Positions 10,668 through 20,635 of a stretch of DNA of 64,000 nt are shown in pieces; within the stretch, counting starts at the first letter, position 1; the number at the start of each line of letters is the position of its first letter. The DNA comes from Bombyx mori. Taxonomy: Eukaryota > Arthropoda > Insecta > Lepidoptera > Bombycidae. The stretch is taken from positions 6,014,753 to 6,078,752 of the forward strand of contig NC_085135.1 in assembly GCF_030269925.1 (NCBI RefSeq). Reading direction: 5' to 3'. Both the position numbers and the translations under genes were made by a program. Under the pieces are notes generated by a model. It saw nothing but the letters and a program-made list of their open reading frames with translations. It did no database searches and had not been told where the DNA came from.

Positions 10668-11791
10668 GTAACGTGGGTTTATTAACTGTATAGTATCTGT
10701 GAAAGTGCAAAAATTTAAAAAAAAATAACAAAACCGCTGGACGTAGCTTCTTGAAGTCTTCGAAAAGGTCCACTGAAAAAAATCTCAGTATATAATCAGC
10801 ATTTTGCAGAGATTATCCCATATTATCCCATATTATCTGATCTCATTTCATTTCATTCCATGCCAATTGATTAATGCTTCAAATTAATCAAATCCATTTC
10901 ACTCCATATTATCATTTTTCATAAAAAAAGATTAGGCTTTATGGCATGATACTTTTGCCTCTGTAGTTGGAAAAATAGAACTACTAAAGAAATACTCGAT
11001 CGAAACGTTAAAACCCACTAATTTGTAACACGCACTCGCACAAATGTCATTCGTGGTACTCATTTCGATAAAATTACTCGGTTACGAGATCACAACGTTA
11101 ATATGAACTCGCACTCACAAAATAACACCGGGTACGTTTGCCGCTAGGGGCGCTGTTCCAATTGCATACAAATTTGAGCAAACTGGCTCGCTATCGAGAG
11201 CGTTACAAAACTCGCACTAAGCACACTGAGTGCGAGTTACTCGATTTGCAGGACGTTTATTCATCTTGAGAAGCGATATTTTTTTCTTTTATATTGGTAG
11301 CACGCAAGGTTTTTTTTAAGGCGTTTAATTGAAATGCCAAGCTTTCTAACGATATTTATAATTAGTCGGGTAATGGGTAATGTACCTGTGCTTAGTGCGA
11401 GTTTTTTTAATTACTCAGTCGATGTTAATGTTATGTTTAATTTGTGTGAGGTTGTATCAGTGCCACCTAGTGGTAAGCTTATGAATCTCATTTTGTGGGA
11501 GAGAGAAGGTTTGTTTATGTTGCTGTCTCATGTATCGAATAGCTTTGCCAAAGTGAGCCTCTCGATTATTGTATGTGCGAGTGCGAGTTGCAAATTAATG
11601 GATTTTGAGAGTATTTCTTCACTTTCAAGCAAGTTAAGTAGTCACTAAAAATTTTGCCGTGAAACCAATACAATATCAAGATTTTGTTTTTTCCTTTTTA
11701 ATAATAATGTTGTTTTTTAAGGTTTTATCTATTCTAATGGTTTATACACATATATTTTTTCGGTTAGAAAATTTTATAGACGTCTAGCTAC

Positions 11792-14700
11792 CTTTTTTTT
11801 TTTTTTTTGGTATCGATGGGGAATCCTAGTCTTTACGGATACCCTGCCGACGGGGGTCGGACCGGGTTATGTCGGACTCCGCGCCTCCGGTGGAAGAAAG
11901 AGGAAGAAGTCGCGAACCGAGGTTCGCGCCCTCAACCAATTGGTCCACGGAGACTACGCCTTTAGAAAGGCGCGCTGGGCTAAGTTCAGCTCTCGCCAAA
12001 CCCGCCCAGCTTAACGACTACCGACTAAACCCCAACGAGCTCCTCCACTCCGGCTGGGCGGGGACCCAGGTACCGCCATGTGCGCGCCATAGGCCCGCCT
12101 TCGCCGGCTCCCACCCCAATGTTACGTTGGGCGGGATCTGCCACCGGGGACTTCTTCCCCCTCTCATCTCCACGACTCGTGAGGGGCGCACTGGAGCCAC
12201 AGCGCACCACCACCCCACAGGACCTTAGTGCCGAGCACCGGGCGCGCCCGCACCCAGCAATCGACGGCCCTTGCAGGAGCCGGGTGGGGGCTTTCTGCCC
12301 GCACCACCCGCTCCGCCTTCACTGCCTACGAACCGAGGTCCACGACCTCCTCCTCACGACTTCCTCCTCGGTTCATCGGCATGCCCGGTGCTTCATAAAG
12401 CCCCGGTCTTCCTTGTGCCCGACGGAGGCTGGACGTCCATCGGAGTCGTCGTCTCGCCGAGTTGACTTCGGTCTGCAGCAACGGGTGCGGCCGCGGGTGC
12501 AGCGACGTCCTCTCTCCTCGGTTTTCTCGGGGGCCTTGCACATGCCTTGCCCCCCGAAGTGTGGTCCGCTGGTTTCCCGGCGGAGGCGCAGACGGCGCAT
12601 CGCGGTGCCAGTGTGCATCCGGATGCCACGTGGCCGGTCTGTCCGCACCGGTAGCAGTCGTGGCTGCGGTCGACCGACGACGGGCACCGCGCACCCACAT
12701 GGCCCAACGCGTGGCAGCGGAAGCATTGTAGCCTCCGGGCCTCCAGCAGGTGGACGCGAACAACGCTCCACCCGATGCGCAGCTTCGTCACTGTAAGAAT
12801 CTTCTTCGCCGCTGCTATCGGGCAACGAACGAGAACCTGGCCCATTCCTCCGGATCTGGGCTTGATAGAGCCAGCCTTGACTGCATCGATGGAGCATTCG
12901 CCGATGCGCGCAAGCTCGGTGCATATCTCCTCCTCCGTCAGCGAATCGTCAAGTCCGCTTATGCGGATTGCAGCGGTCACCATCGGTCTTGTCACCGTTA
13001 CTCTCTTGGAAGAGAGAACCTCCTTGAGCTTCTCGGCCAGCAAGTCGGCCTTCGCGATCTGGTCCTCGCCGCTCACTATGAGTATTTTGGCTCCGGTTAT
13101 TGCTGACCGGACCTTCTCGATGGGGATCCCTAAGGCTCCGGCGTCGATGCTGGCCCTCGCCTCGGCGAGCACCTCCCGGTAGGAGAGCCCCTTTTCGATG
13201 GCCTCCGGGTGCAGCCTCAGAATAACGGCCTGCGAGCGCGGAGTTCGAAGTCTCTTCTTTCTACCTTTCTTCTTAGGCTTGAGCGGGGCAGGGTTTCTGT
13301 CTCGTTGGCCTTCCGCGTTGGTCGTCGGTGCTGGCTCCTTTTCCCTTCTCGGCCGTGTTCCTCTACGCGCAACGGTCGCCCAACTGACCGTAAGGGCAGC
13401 GGGGGCCGGAGGGAATGCGCGCGGCTCGGGTGGAGCTGGCGGCTCTGGTGGAGCTGACGGCGTCGTCTTCTTGTTATTGCCCTTCTGTTTCTTGGGCTTC
13501 ACTTTCTTGTTGATCTCAAGCTGGGGCAGAGCCGCATAAGGCGGCGTCGCCTCCGACACAAGACCTGCAGTGTCTGGATCGATTTCGCTCTCTCTGCTCC
13601 TCCTTCTTGCGTCAGCGGCCAAAGGTGGTCGCAAGCGAGGCTCTGGGAGTAGACGGGCCTCCAGACCCTCGAGTCGGGCGTCCAGCATGGACCCGACTGC
13701 TCGCATGATTATCTGCAGGTGTCGCTCGTCGTCTTCGTTTGGCAGTGTTGGGGCGGGAGTGGGCTGCGCTGTCGTCTGAGCGAGGCGCACCATTTCCGCT
13801 CTTACGTCCTCTACTTCCTTCCTGAGCTGCAGGATCTCCGCCTCCTGTCTCTCGCTGAGTGCCTGCAGCCTCAGGGTTTCCTCGTTGGCCGATCTGGAAG
13901 CTAGATCTTCCGTGGCCTCCTTTATTGTTGTGGCCATCTCCTTAAGGGCTTTGATGTACGTCCCCTTCGGGTTGCGCGCTTTCGCCGCGATGGTAAGGGC
14001 CATCTGGGCGGTCTCCTGGAGCCTAGTCGCGGGATCTGCTGTTATGTTCCCGGATATTAAATGTACTGCGCGCCTCTTCTCACGCAGGTTGTGCACGCTT
14101 TCCACTGCCTCCTGTTCAGCGCGAAGCTCCAGCTCTTCACGTTGAGCTTTTAAGTATGCCTGCTTCGCCGCCGCCAATCCCACGTATTGGCCGGTCGTTG
14201 GAGGACGACCTCGGCCTCTCTTCGATGGTCTGGTCCTGGACACCAACGATCCTGACCTAGACGCCTCCGATTCGGTACTGCTGTCGGAGCTTGCGTTCTT
14301 CGAGCCTTTTGCCCTTTTGCGCGTCGTTCTCTTTGGTGATGAACAGCAGGAGCTGACCACCATGCTGTCCTCCGAGCAAACGCTGCTTTCTCTCCTCCGG
14401 TCTTCGTTTTGCACCGTTTCTCTTTCGTCCCTTGTGGACCTCTTCCTTTTCTCCCCGTCCTTCTCGGACTCTTTCCCGGAACAGCTTGTGCCCCCCCCAG
14501 AATACGAGGGGCAGCGTGCGGCCGATTTCTCGACCGCACGGAGGGATTCTCCTCCCGCAGAGCAAGAGGTACCCTCCTGGGGTAATAACTTTTTCAGGCT
14601 GGACATGCTCATGCTTTTTTATTTTTATTTACCTAGGGTGCGGTCCCCTAGGACGCCCTCGAGACTGGTCTCCCACCAGCCATTCGTCCCGTTGCCGGGC

Positions 14701-15204
14701 GTCAAAACTTGGGATTGGGTGAGAATAAAGAAAGAAAGAAGTGGAAAATATAACAAAATCTAACATAAAAATGTAACCAACAGTACAAGAGTGAAGATAG
14801 TAAACAAACAAAACACAAAGAACAAAATAATAACGAAGATAAGGACAGACAAACTCAACATAAATTAATTCAAAAATATAAAGAAAACCAAAAGACAGTA
14901 AAAACAAACTCAAAATAATAAGGAAGAAGTCGGGGGCCCGGGCATCCCCGGAAGAAACACCCTTCAACTAGGTGAAGGGCGCAGAGAGCCCAGAACCCCC
15001 CCTGCTGGTTTTGGTCCACGTCGCTCAATCTCTCCCGCCATAACACAACGAGAGAGAAGGAGCGATACCCCTGGGAGTATGACTGCTCCCAGAGGCCCGT
15101 TATCCGCCACCTACGGACGCGCCCGGTGGAAGTCCAGCAAAACTCCCCCACAGACGGAACCCACGGCACGCAGAGTGCGCATCGGGGGCCCGCCCAGGTC
15201 CCGG
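11792..15204 (-). mobile_element. R1-like LINE with ORF1 but no ORF2 (half-LINE)
   Basis: Minus-strand insertion with poly(A) tail seen as T-run from 11793 and a 13-15 bp target duplication GACGTCTAGCTACCT (11779 and 15205). It holds a GC-rich 5' UTR of about 590 bp (14613-15204), one long ORF1, then about 600 bp of 3' sequence. No endonuclease or reverse transcriptase is encoded. Because both ends and the duplication are intact, the element was inserted in this short form or lost ORF2 cleanly after insertion. Confidence 0.85.
12393..14612 (-). CDS. Gag-like ORF1 protein of R1-type LINE, 739 residues
   Basis: RNA-binding structural protein of a non-LTR retrotransposon, expected to coat element RNA. 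Start ATGAGCATGTCC at 14612. The N-terminal third is Ser/Arg/Lys rich with a GRGRPP AT-hook-like motif near residue 135, followed by a Glu/Arg-rich probable coiled coil (about 150-290), a proline-rich linker and a C-terminal zinc-knuckle array: CFRCHALGHVGARC, CYRCGQTGHVASGC and a variant CAVC...HTSGGKAC. This arrangement is typical of R1/SART/TRAS-type ORF1. It is fully open. Its stop overlaps an ATG in the sequence TTTATGAAGC, as if ORF2 once began there, but only 3' UTR follows. Confidence 0.87.
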   Translation of the reverse strand: MSMSSLKKLLPQEGTSCSAGGESLRAVEKSAARCPSYSGGGTSCSGKESEKDGEKRKRSTRDERETVQNEDRRRESSVCSEDSMVVSSCCSSPKRTTRKRAKGSKNASSDSSTESEASRSGSLVSRTRPSKRGRGRPPTTGQYVGLAAAKQAYLKAQREELELRAEQEAVESVHNLREKRRAVHLISGNITADPATRLQETAQMALTIAAKARNPKGTYIKALKEMATTIKEATEDLASRSANEETLRLQALSERQEAEILQLRKEVEDVRAEMVRLAQTTAQPTPAPTLPNEDDERHLQIIMRAVGSMLDARLEGLEARLLPEPRLRPPLAADARRRSRESEIDPDTAGLVSEATPPYAALPQLEINKKVKPKKQKGNNKKTTPSAPPEPPAPPEPRAFPPAPAALTVSWATVARRGTRPRREKEPAPTTNAEGQRDRNPAPLKPKKKGRKKRLRTPRSQAVILRLHPEAIEKGLSYREVLAEARASIDAGALGIPIEKVRSAITGAKILIVSGEDQIAKADLLAEKLKEVLSSKRVTVTRPMVTAAIRISGLDDSLTEEEICTELARIGECSIDAVKAGSIKPRSGGMGQVLVRCPIAAAKKILTVTKLRIGWSVVRVHLLEARRLQCFRCHALGHVGARCPSSVDRSHDCYRCGQTGHVASGCTLAPRCAVCASAGKPADHTSGGKACARPPRKPRREDVAAPAAAPVAADRSQLGETTTPMDVQPPSGTRKTGAL

Positions 15205-15508
15205 GACGTCTAGCTACCTAGTTGTAAATACATATTAATTATTTGCTTTTTCATTTAATTCTTATTAAATCATTGCTTTTTTTTAGAGAGTTGTTTGATG
15301 AGAGAGAGAGAGAGAGAGTGAGATAGAGTATTCTTTATTGTACACAAAATGAATAAATATTGCCAAAAATATTAATAAAAAAAAAAAGAGTACAATTCTT
15401 GGTCTTATCGCTAAGAGTGATATCTTCCAGACAACCATTAGATGGGCAAGAATAATTTCGAAATGAATTGCACACTGTGTACCTATCTATTGAAATATAT
15501 ATATGAAA

Positions 15509-15548
15509 TATACACACACAAACACACGCGCACATACACACACACACA

Positions 15549-15580
<32 letters not shown>
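15509..15580. repeat. (CA)n microsatellite of unit 2
   Basis: CA tract with interspersed AA and CG, at the same unit position as 8426 and 34693. Confidence 0.9.
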
Positions 15581-15585
<5 letters not shown>

Positions 15586-15923
15586 TTACACTACATACAT
15601 ACAGATATATATTTATAAATTATATAGAAATTTGAACAATGTAATAATAATTTTGCTTCTTTACACATTTATAAATAAGGATGGATGCTCGTAATAATTT
15701 TAGTATATTTGGGCCACCTATTTTTTTTTTTTTTTTTTTTTATGGTTGAAAGTTTACTGGTGGCCCGAAGGCCTTTCCAGTTTCACCAGGACAGGTGGGC
15801 GAGCAAAGGCTCAGCCAGGAGGGGTTGGATTTGCTAACAGCTACCCGAGCGCCTCCGAAGGAGACCTAACAACTCAAGAGTAGCTGCTTCGCGAATGAAT
15901 CTACTACCGGATCGGAATCGCGA

Positions 15924-15957
15924 CCCGCTGAGAAGATCCGGCGAGAAACTCAGCGGG
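15924..15957 (-). other. Conserved 3'-UTR stem-loop of Jockey family
   Basis: CCCGCTGAG (15924-15932) pairs with CTCAGCGGG (15949-15957) around a 16-base loop AAGATCCGGCGAGAAA. Equivalent stems occur at 3045-3078, 4408-4441, 25114-25147, 52293-52326 and 59379-59412. A possible recognition element for the element's reverse transcriptase. Confidence 0.65.
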
Positions 15958-15969
15958 CTGATGCATGGG

Positions 15970-18852
15970 TTAGGTTGCACGTCGACCTCTTTGTCGAGTT
16001 CGACGAGTACGGTTACCGTGGTCCCTAAGCCTGCCCCTAGTATTAGAGCTGAAGGCATCTAATGCAAAGGTTATTGGATCTGATGGATCCGTAAGGACGT
16101 GTCTAGGGCGTCGACGGTGACTGGCTCCTGCATGATCAGGATTCGGAGAGTAGTCAGCGGCGGCAACGATAAGGCGATTATCATGACGCATAGCCTTATC
16201 GAAGTATCGTTCCGACGCTGACTTCATGTATTTCCGAATTGATTCGAGGCCCAGGTCGTCGTGTAGGTCAACGTTCCTCACGAACCACGGAGCGCCGACA
16301 GCTAACCTGCAAAAGCGGGATTGTAGGGATTGGAGGGTGTCTATGTGTGTGCGGGCCGCGTGAGCGAACACCACACTCGCGTAAGTCATGACGGGCCTTA
16401 TGCAAGTTTTGTAAAGTGTCACCTTGTTCCGAAGGGACATTTTACTCCGCTTACAGATCATGGGGTAGAGTCTACCGAGAATAAACGCGGCACGGTCACG
16501 GACTGATTTTATATGCGGGCGGAATGTCATCGATGCATCCAGGGTAACGCCCAGGTACTTGACCTTCCTGGCCCAGGGTATGGGTTGTCTAAAGAGAGTA
16601 ATCGGGGGTGTGAGATTCCTCCTCCTAATCCGGGAGGAAATCCGTGTGGAGCTTCCCCTCTGAAATAGCACCGCAGTACTTTTCGCTGGGTTGATGTCTA
16701 TGCGCCATTTTCGGAACCACTGTCCTAGGGCTAGGGCTGCGCTCTGAAGCTTCTTCGCGATTAGGGACTTATTTCTACTAGAATAGTAAACAGTCGTGTC
16801 GTCGGCGAATAAAGCTAAATGGGTCGGCGGCGACCGGGGAATATCGTTGACGAATAAGCTAAATAGGAGGGGTGAGAGGACAGAGCCTTGCGGGACTCCA
16901 GCTGTGAGAGGTCGTGAGGAGGAGCGGGTTCCCTCGACTCGATATCGAAAAGAGCGGTTCGACAAGAAGTCCCGTATGATGAGCACGAGACTATCCGGCA
17001 CGCCCATGTTGAATAGTTTGAAAATCAAACCATTGTGCCAGACTTTGTCGAACGCTTTTGCGACGTCGAAGAAGAGAGCTCCCGTGTATAACGGTTTTGG
17101 TCGATTAAGCCCCACAAGAATGTGCTCCGTGAGGCGGTGCACCTGTTGAACGCATGAGTGATTTGTACGGAATCCGAATTGTTCATCGATGAGAATGCCC
17201 TTGGATGAGACGAAATCTCTGAGGCGCTTGTAGAGCAGACGCTCATACAGTTTGCCTAGAGACATGAGGAGGCTAATCGGGCGGTAGCTCGTCGGATGAT
17301 TTTTTGGTTTACCGGGTTTATGTATGCCGATAACGTCCGCTTCTTTCCACACCGCGGGAAAGATACAGTTCGCCATAGCGGCATTGAAAATAGATGCCAA
17401 CATCACGATGAGTTGGACGGGTAGAAGTTTAATAACGCGGTTAGATATACCGTCGGAACCGGGAGCCTTGCGAGGACGTAGGTCTTTGATCAAGTCTTTA
17501 ACTTCCATCGGGGTGACGGGTGGTTACGTATCCGAGGGTGGCAAGGAGGCTCTGCGTTCTACCTCACTGTCTACTAATTCTACATGAACAGGGTCCACGG
17601 ATTGAGTGCTGGGCGTGCACTGGGTTTGCAATGTATCGGCCAGCAGCTCTGCTTTTTCGTCATCATCAAAGGCCGCGAGTTGGCCTGAGGGGCCTACGAG
17701 GGGGGGCATAGTTACTACCGTATCCGATTTGAGAGTACGAGCTAAGCGGTAGTAAGACCTTTGGGAGGGCGCGAGTCCTTCTAAGAAATCAGACCATCTG
17801 GCATCTCGGACTTCGGCGATGCGAGACTTTACGTCGCGTTGTAGGGCACGCATTTGAATACGATTTTCCGCGGTAGGATACCTGTCGTAGGCGCGTATCG
17901 AGGCGTTCTTAGCTCTAAGGAGTTCCCTAATATCGTCGGACAATTTGAAGCGGTGAAGGAAGTCCTCCGCTACAACTTGTTTCGATGACCTATCTAATGT
18001 CGAGGTGATGTGTGATGTTAAGATGTCTATGGCTTCAGCGGTATCCTGAGGAGACGGGGTAGAGTCCGGGTTAAACGGGAGCGATGGTGGATCAGATTCA
18101 GCCAGGCTGATGCCCAGCGTGTGCCAATCCACCACAGTCCTCGTGACGGGAACGGAATCGGGAGCGCGACCGAGCTTCATGACGACGGGACGGTGGTCTG
18201 AATCTAACTCTGAAACTACTTCGATCGAGTGTAAGCGCAGAGTTACGTTTTTTAATAACGCTATGTCGAGTATATCCGGGCGATGCGCGATATTTAGCGG
18301 GTAGTGAGTCGGGGTTAACGGAGCGACGATATCGAAGGCGAGATCATCGACTAACGCGTCAAGCCGCCTGCCATTCGGGGTTGTGGTGTGTGAGTTCCAC
18401 CTGATGTGTTTACAATTTAGGTCGCCCGCCAGAATGACAGAGCTCCCCATACCGAGCAGCGCCTCAATATCGCTGCTTAGAACGATCTTATCCGGTGGAA
18501 GATAAATGGACGCGATAACGATCGGCGCGTGTCCCGTCAGTGAGATTCGGCACACTGATGCTTCGATATTAGCGAGCGCGGGAGGATCGAGCGGGACGCA
18601 ATGCAGGGCTCTTCTATAGTAAATAACGGTACCACCACCACGGGCAGAGAGCCTGTCGTTCCTGACCATGTTATAGTTCGCGATTTTAGGGTCACGGCGC
18701 GCGGGCTTAAGTAGGGTCTCCTGCACTAAGAAAATGTCAATTTGATGGTCACGCAAAAAATCACAAACCTGATCACGTTGATTTGCGAGACCGTAAGCGT
18801 TAAAAAATCCTATTGTTACGGATAAGGGTTTTATTCTACTAATGTACGCCAT
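15970..18852 (-). pseudogene. Jockey ORF2 (endonuclease-reverse transcriptase) with one nonsense codon
   Basis: About 961 codons in one frame from ATG at 18852. The endonuclease half has FFNAYGLANQRDQV, LVQETLLKP, GDLNCKHIRWN and LDSDHRPV, the metal-binding and catalytic motifs of the APE-like family. The RT half has KAPGSDGI, SYRPISLL, GVPQGSVLSPLL and FADDTTVYY. A single TAA at 17524-17526, in the linker between the two enzymes after LPPSDT, splits it. The related ORF2 at 25161 has leucine there, so TTA to TAA is the likely change. Otherwise undamaged. It would nick target DNA and prime reverse transcription if intact. Confidence 0.92.
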
Positions 18853-18855
18853 TGA

Positions 18856-20478
18856 TTACCGGCGGAGTGAGGGGAGGACGTACGTATTTAACGACGCGTA
18901 TACGTCAGCGTATTCTTGCACAACGGCGATGAAATGTTGTGCAGTGGAGGCGGCGCGAATGGCGTCACCCAAAGCGTTAACACGCTCAAAGTTGATCGAC
19001 TGAAAAAAGTCGATCGCTAGAGCGAGATTTTCGGACGCGGTCGGAGGGCAGGTCGCGGGGGAGGGACGTATCGCGGGGGTGGGACGAGTCGCGGGGGAGA
19101 GAGTTGTAGCCGTGTTCGTGTACGGCAACGGTTTAGCCCAAGCCGAGACGCTGGGCACCGACGCCGGCACGAAAGCAGGCTTAGCCTTCGGCACAGAGGG
19201 TACCGTGGCTTTGATGTCTGGGCCGGAAGCTCGGAGGCGGTTTTGACGGGCGACGCGGCGATTTATTTTTGGAGCTCGGGGGCATCCACGGTAGTTCGCG
19301 GGGTGACCTTGTGTTCGGCACAGGACACAGCTAGGCGGTTCCGTCGCGGTTTTTTGGTCGCGAGCGCAGAGGGCCGTGGCGTGATCGCCCAAACACTTAA
19401 CACATCGGGGGCGCGCGTGACAGTTACGGGAAGAGTGCCCGTACAGTTGGCAGTTATGGCACTGACTAGGAGTGCCTTTTTTATGGGGGACTTCGACGGC
19501 AATACCGGAGAGCCTACAGACGGTCCGAATGTTAAAAATTTGCTTACCCTCGGGGGTAGGCTGGAGGGCGACTAAAACCATATTGTATGGCTCCCTACCG
19601 CGGCCGGTGTGCATGCGGTGCACGGAATTTACTGGTAGGCCTTGTTCTATCAGATCTGCCTTGACGAGATCGGCATCTAGCTCCTTCGGGATTCCACGTA
19701 TGACAACGCGGAGTTCGCGCTCCTCCTGGAGCGTATAAGTGTGGAAACTTATACGCTCCTTTCGGAGGTAACTTGAGAGGGCCCTATGGTCGTCGGGTGT
19801 CGTTACTTTTATTTGAATCCCGTTGGCGAGATTACGGGCGCTGGCAAAATTAATATTTTTGGCCTTAAGGGCCAGGGAAACTCGGTCCCAAGCTGCCTTC
19901 TCTTGAAGGATAACCGGGGGAGGGGTCTGAGTTTTAGATTGCGCCACCGGTCGCGGCGACGGAGTGGCACGGGCTGGAGGCGCAACGGGAGTCTGAGGGC
20001 GGGGGCGCGACGCGTTCGCGGCTTTGCTAATTTTAGCGGCCGCGAGAGCTCGAGACTCCGCGGCACGCTTCTTACCCTTTTGTACCAGGGTGAATCCATC
20101 CGTCGATGAGGCGGGGGCGAGGTCGACCTCCATCTCCGAGTCAGAGTCGGAGGACGAGGAGGCGGGCGCAGGTGACCTACAAGCAGGAGTTTTGGAGGGC
20201 GCGACGGAGGCCGCGGATGATCGCGCTGCTGGAACGGTGGCCACGGCGGACGACGCAGTAGTTTTACTCGCCAGTATAGGCGACGCGGGAACGGCAGGCA
20301 CGACGGAGGCTGCGGTGCTCGATGTAGACGCTTTGCACGCAGGTACAGGCGACGCAGGAGCAGCGAGCACGGCGGAGTCTTCGAGAGAGCTCGCAGTGTG
20401 ATTGGCCTTGAAAGCCAGAAACTCTGAGGCGAGCTGTGGGTGACGAAGTCGGAGGAATTCCACGAATACAGCGTCCAT
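18856..20478 (-). CDS. Jockey ORF1 (gag-like nucleic-acid-binding protein)
   Basis: Start chosen at ATG 20478 (MDAVFVEFLRL) because the upstream codons (SRPGAAPPG) lie in leader sequence shared with other copies. The N-terminal half is Ala/Pro/Ser low-complexity. The C-terminal half has an RNA-binding-like region (YTLQEERELRVVIRGIPKEL), then CCHC knuckles CHNCQLYGHSSRNC and CVKCLGDHATALC and a third CVLCRTQGHPANYRGC, the classic Jockey/X-element ORF1 arrangement. Fully open. It ends four bases before the ORF2 ATG, so translation is probably coupled. Confidence 0.9.
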   Translation of the reverse strand: MDAVFVEFLRLRHPQLASEFLAFKANHTASSLEDSAVLAAPASPVPACKASTSSTAASVVPAVPASPILASKTTASSAVATVPAARSSAASVAPSKTPACRSPAPASSSSDSDSEMEVDLAPASSTDGFTLVQKGKKRAAESRALAAAKISKAANASRPRPQTPVAPPARATPSPRPVAQSKTQTPPPVILQEKAAWDRVSLALKAKNINFASARNLANGIQIKVTTPDDHRALSSYLRKERISFHTYTLQEERELRVVIRGIPKELDADLVKADLIEQGLPVNSVHRMHTGRGREPYNMVLVALQPTPEGKQIFNIRTVCRLSGIAVEVPHKKGTPSQCHNCQLYGHSSRNCHARPRCVKCLGDHATALCARDQKTATEPPSCVLCRTQGHPANYRGCPRAPKINRRVARQNRLRASGPDIKATVPSVPKAKPAFVPASVPSVSAWAKPLPYTNTATTLSPATRPTPAIRPSPATCPPTASENLALAIDFFQSINFERVNALGDAIRAASTAQHFIAVVQEYADVYASLNTYVLPSLRR

Positions 20479-20522
20479 GATCGCTGAGTACCCAGGTGGG
20501 GCGGCCCCGGGTCTTGAAAACA

Positions 20523-20538
20523 CTCGCCTTGCGGCGAG
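20523..20538 (-). other. Leader hairpin upstream of Jockey ORF1
   Basis: On the element's sense strand this reads CTCGCC-GCAA-GGCGAG, a perfect 6-bp stem capped by a GNRA-type tetraloop, about 45 bases before the ORF1 ATG. The same hairpin is at 29722-29737 and a variant with a 7-bp stem is at 56893-56910. Confidence 0.65.
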
Positions 20539-20635
20539 GCCCCAACATCTCGGACCTGAGCTGTTCTATTGAACACAGGGTGGGCCACCTAATGAAGATC
20601 ATCAACACTATTACCGTAAATATAGTCATTTATAT

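Larger units (their letters stand above)
7341..11225 (+). repeat. Array unit 1 (about 3.9 kb)
   Basis: Order within the unit: CTGAGTGCGAG start, module A, module B, poly-T/GA tract, minus-strand Bm1 fragment, CA microsatellite, AT-rich middle, second CA tract (9223), remains of A', plus-strand Bm1, and inverted module B' ending CTCGCACTAAGCACACT. Unit 1 carries a private deletion near 10043 that removed most of A'. No coding region is convincing. The 105-codon frame at 7449-7766 is discussed under rejected items. Confidence 0.85.
15721..20580 (-). mobile_element. Jockey-type LINE, second subfamily, apparently full length
   Basis: About 4.86 kb minus-strand element: T-tail at 15721-15740, 3' UTR, ORF2, ORF1 and short 5' leader. 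An 11-bp target duplication TGGGCCACCTA lies at 15710-15720 and 20581-20591. The other units show the empty site TGGGCCACCTAATGAAG. ORF2 has one internal stop. Its 3' UTR shares a stem-loop with the family at 24901 but the two differ clearly in protein sequence. Confidence 0.93.

Noticed and set aside
7449..11648. A frame of about 104 codons (MPSFLTIFII...) open in module B of units 1, 2 and 4 and partly in 3 and 5, a possible small conserved gene.
   Set aside because: Differences between units are mostly amino-acid changing (for example R/I, N/H, V/D, F/L, E/K, V/F), the T-run length varies, and no domain is recognisable. Openness is explained by recent copying.
12080..14763. Several long overlapping frames on both strands in the GC-rich LINE.
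   Set aside because: Shadows of the 739-codon ORF1 or of GC-rich UTR. They lack motifs, whereas ORF1 has zinc knuckles and a coherent domain order.
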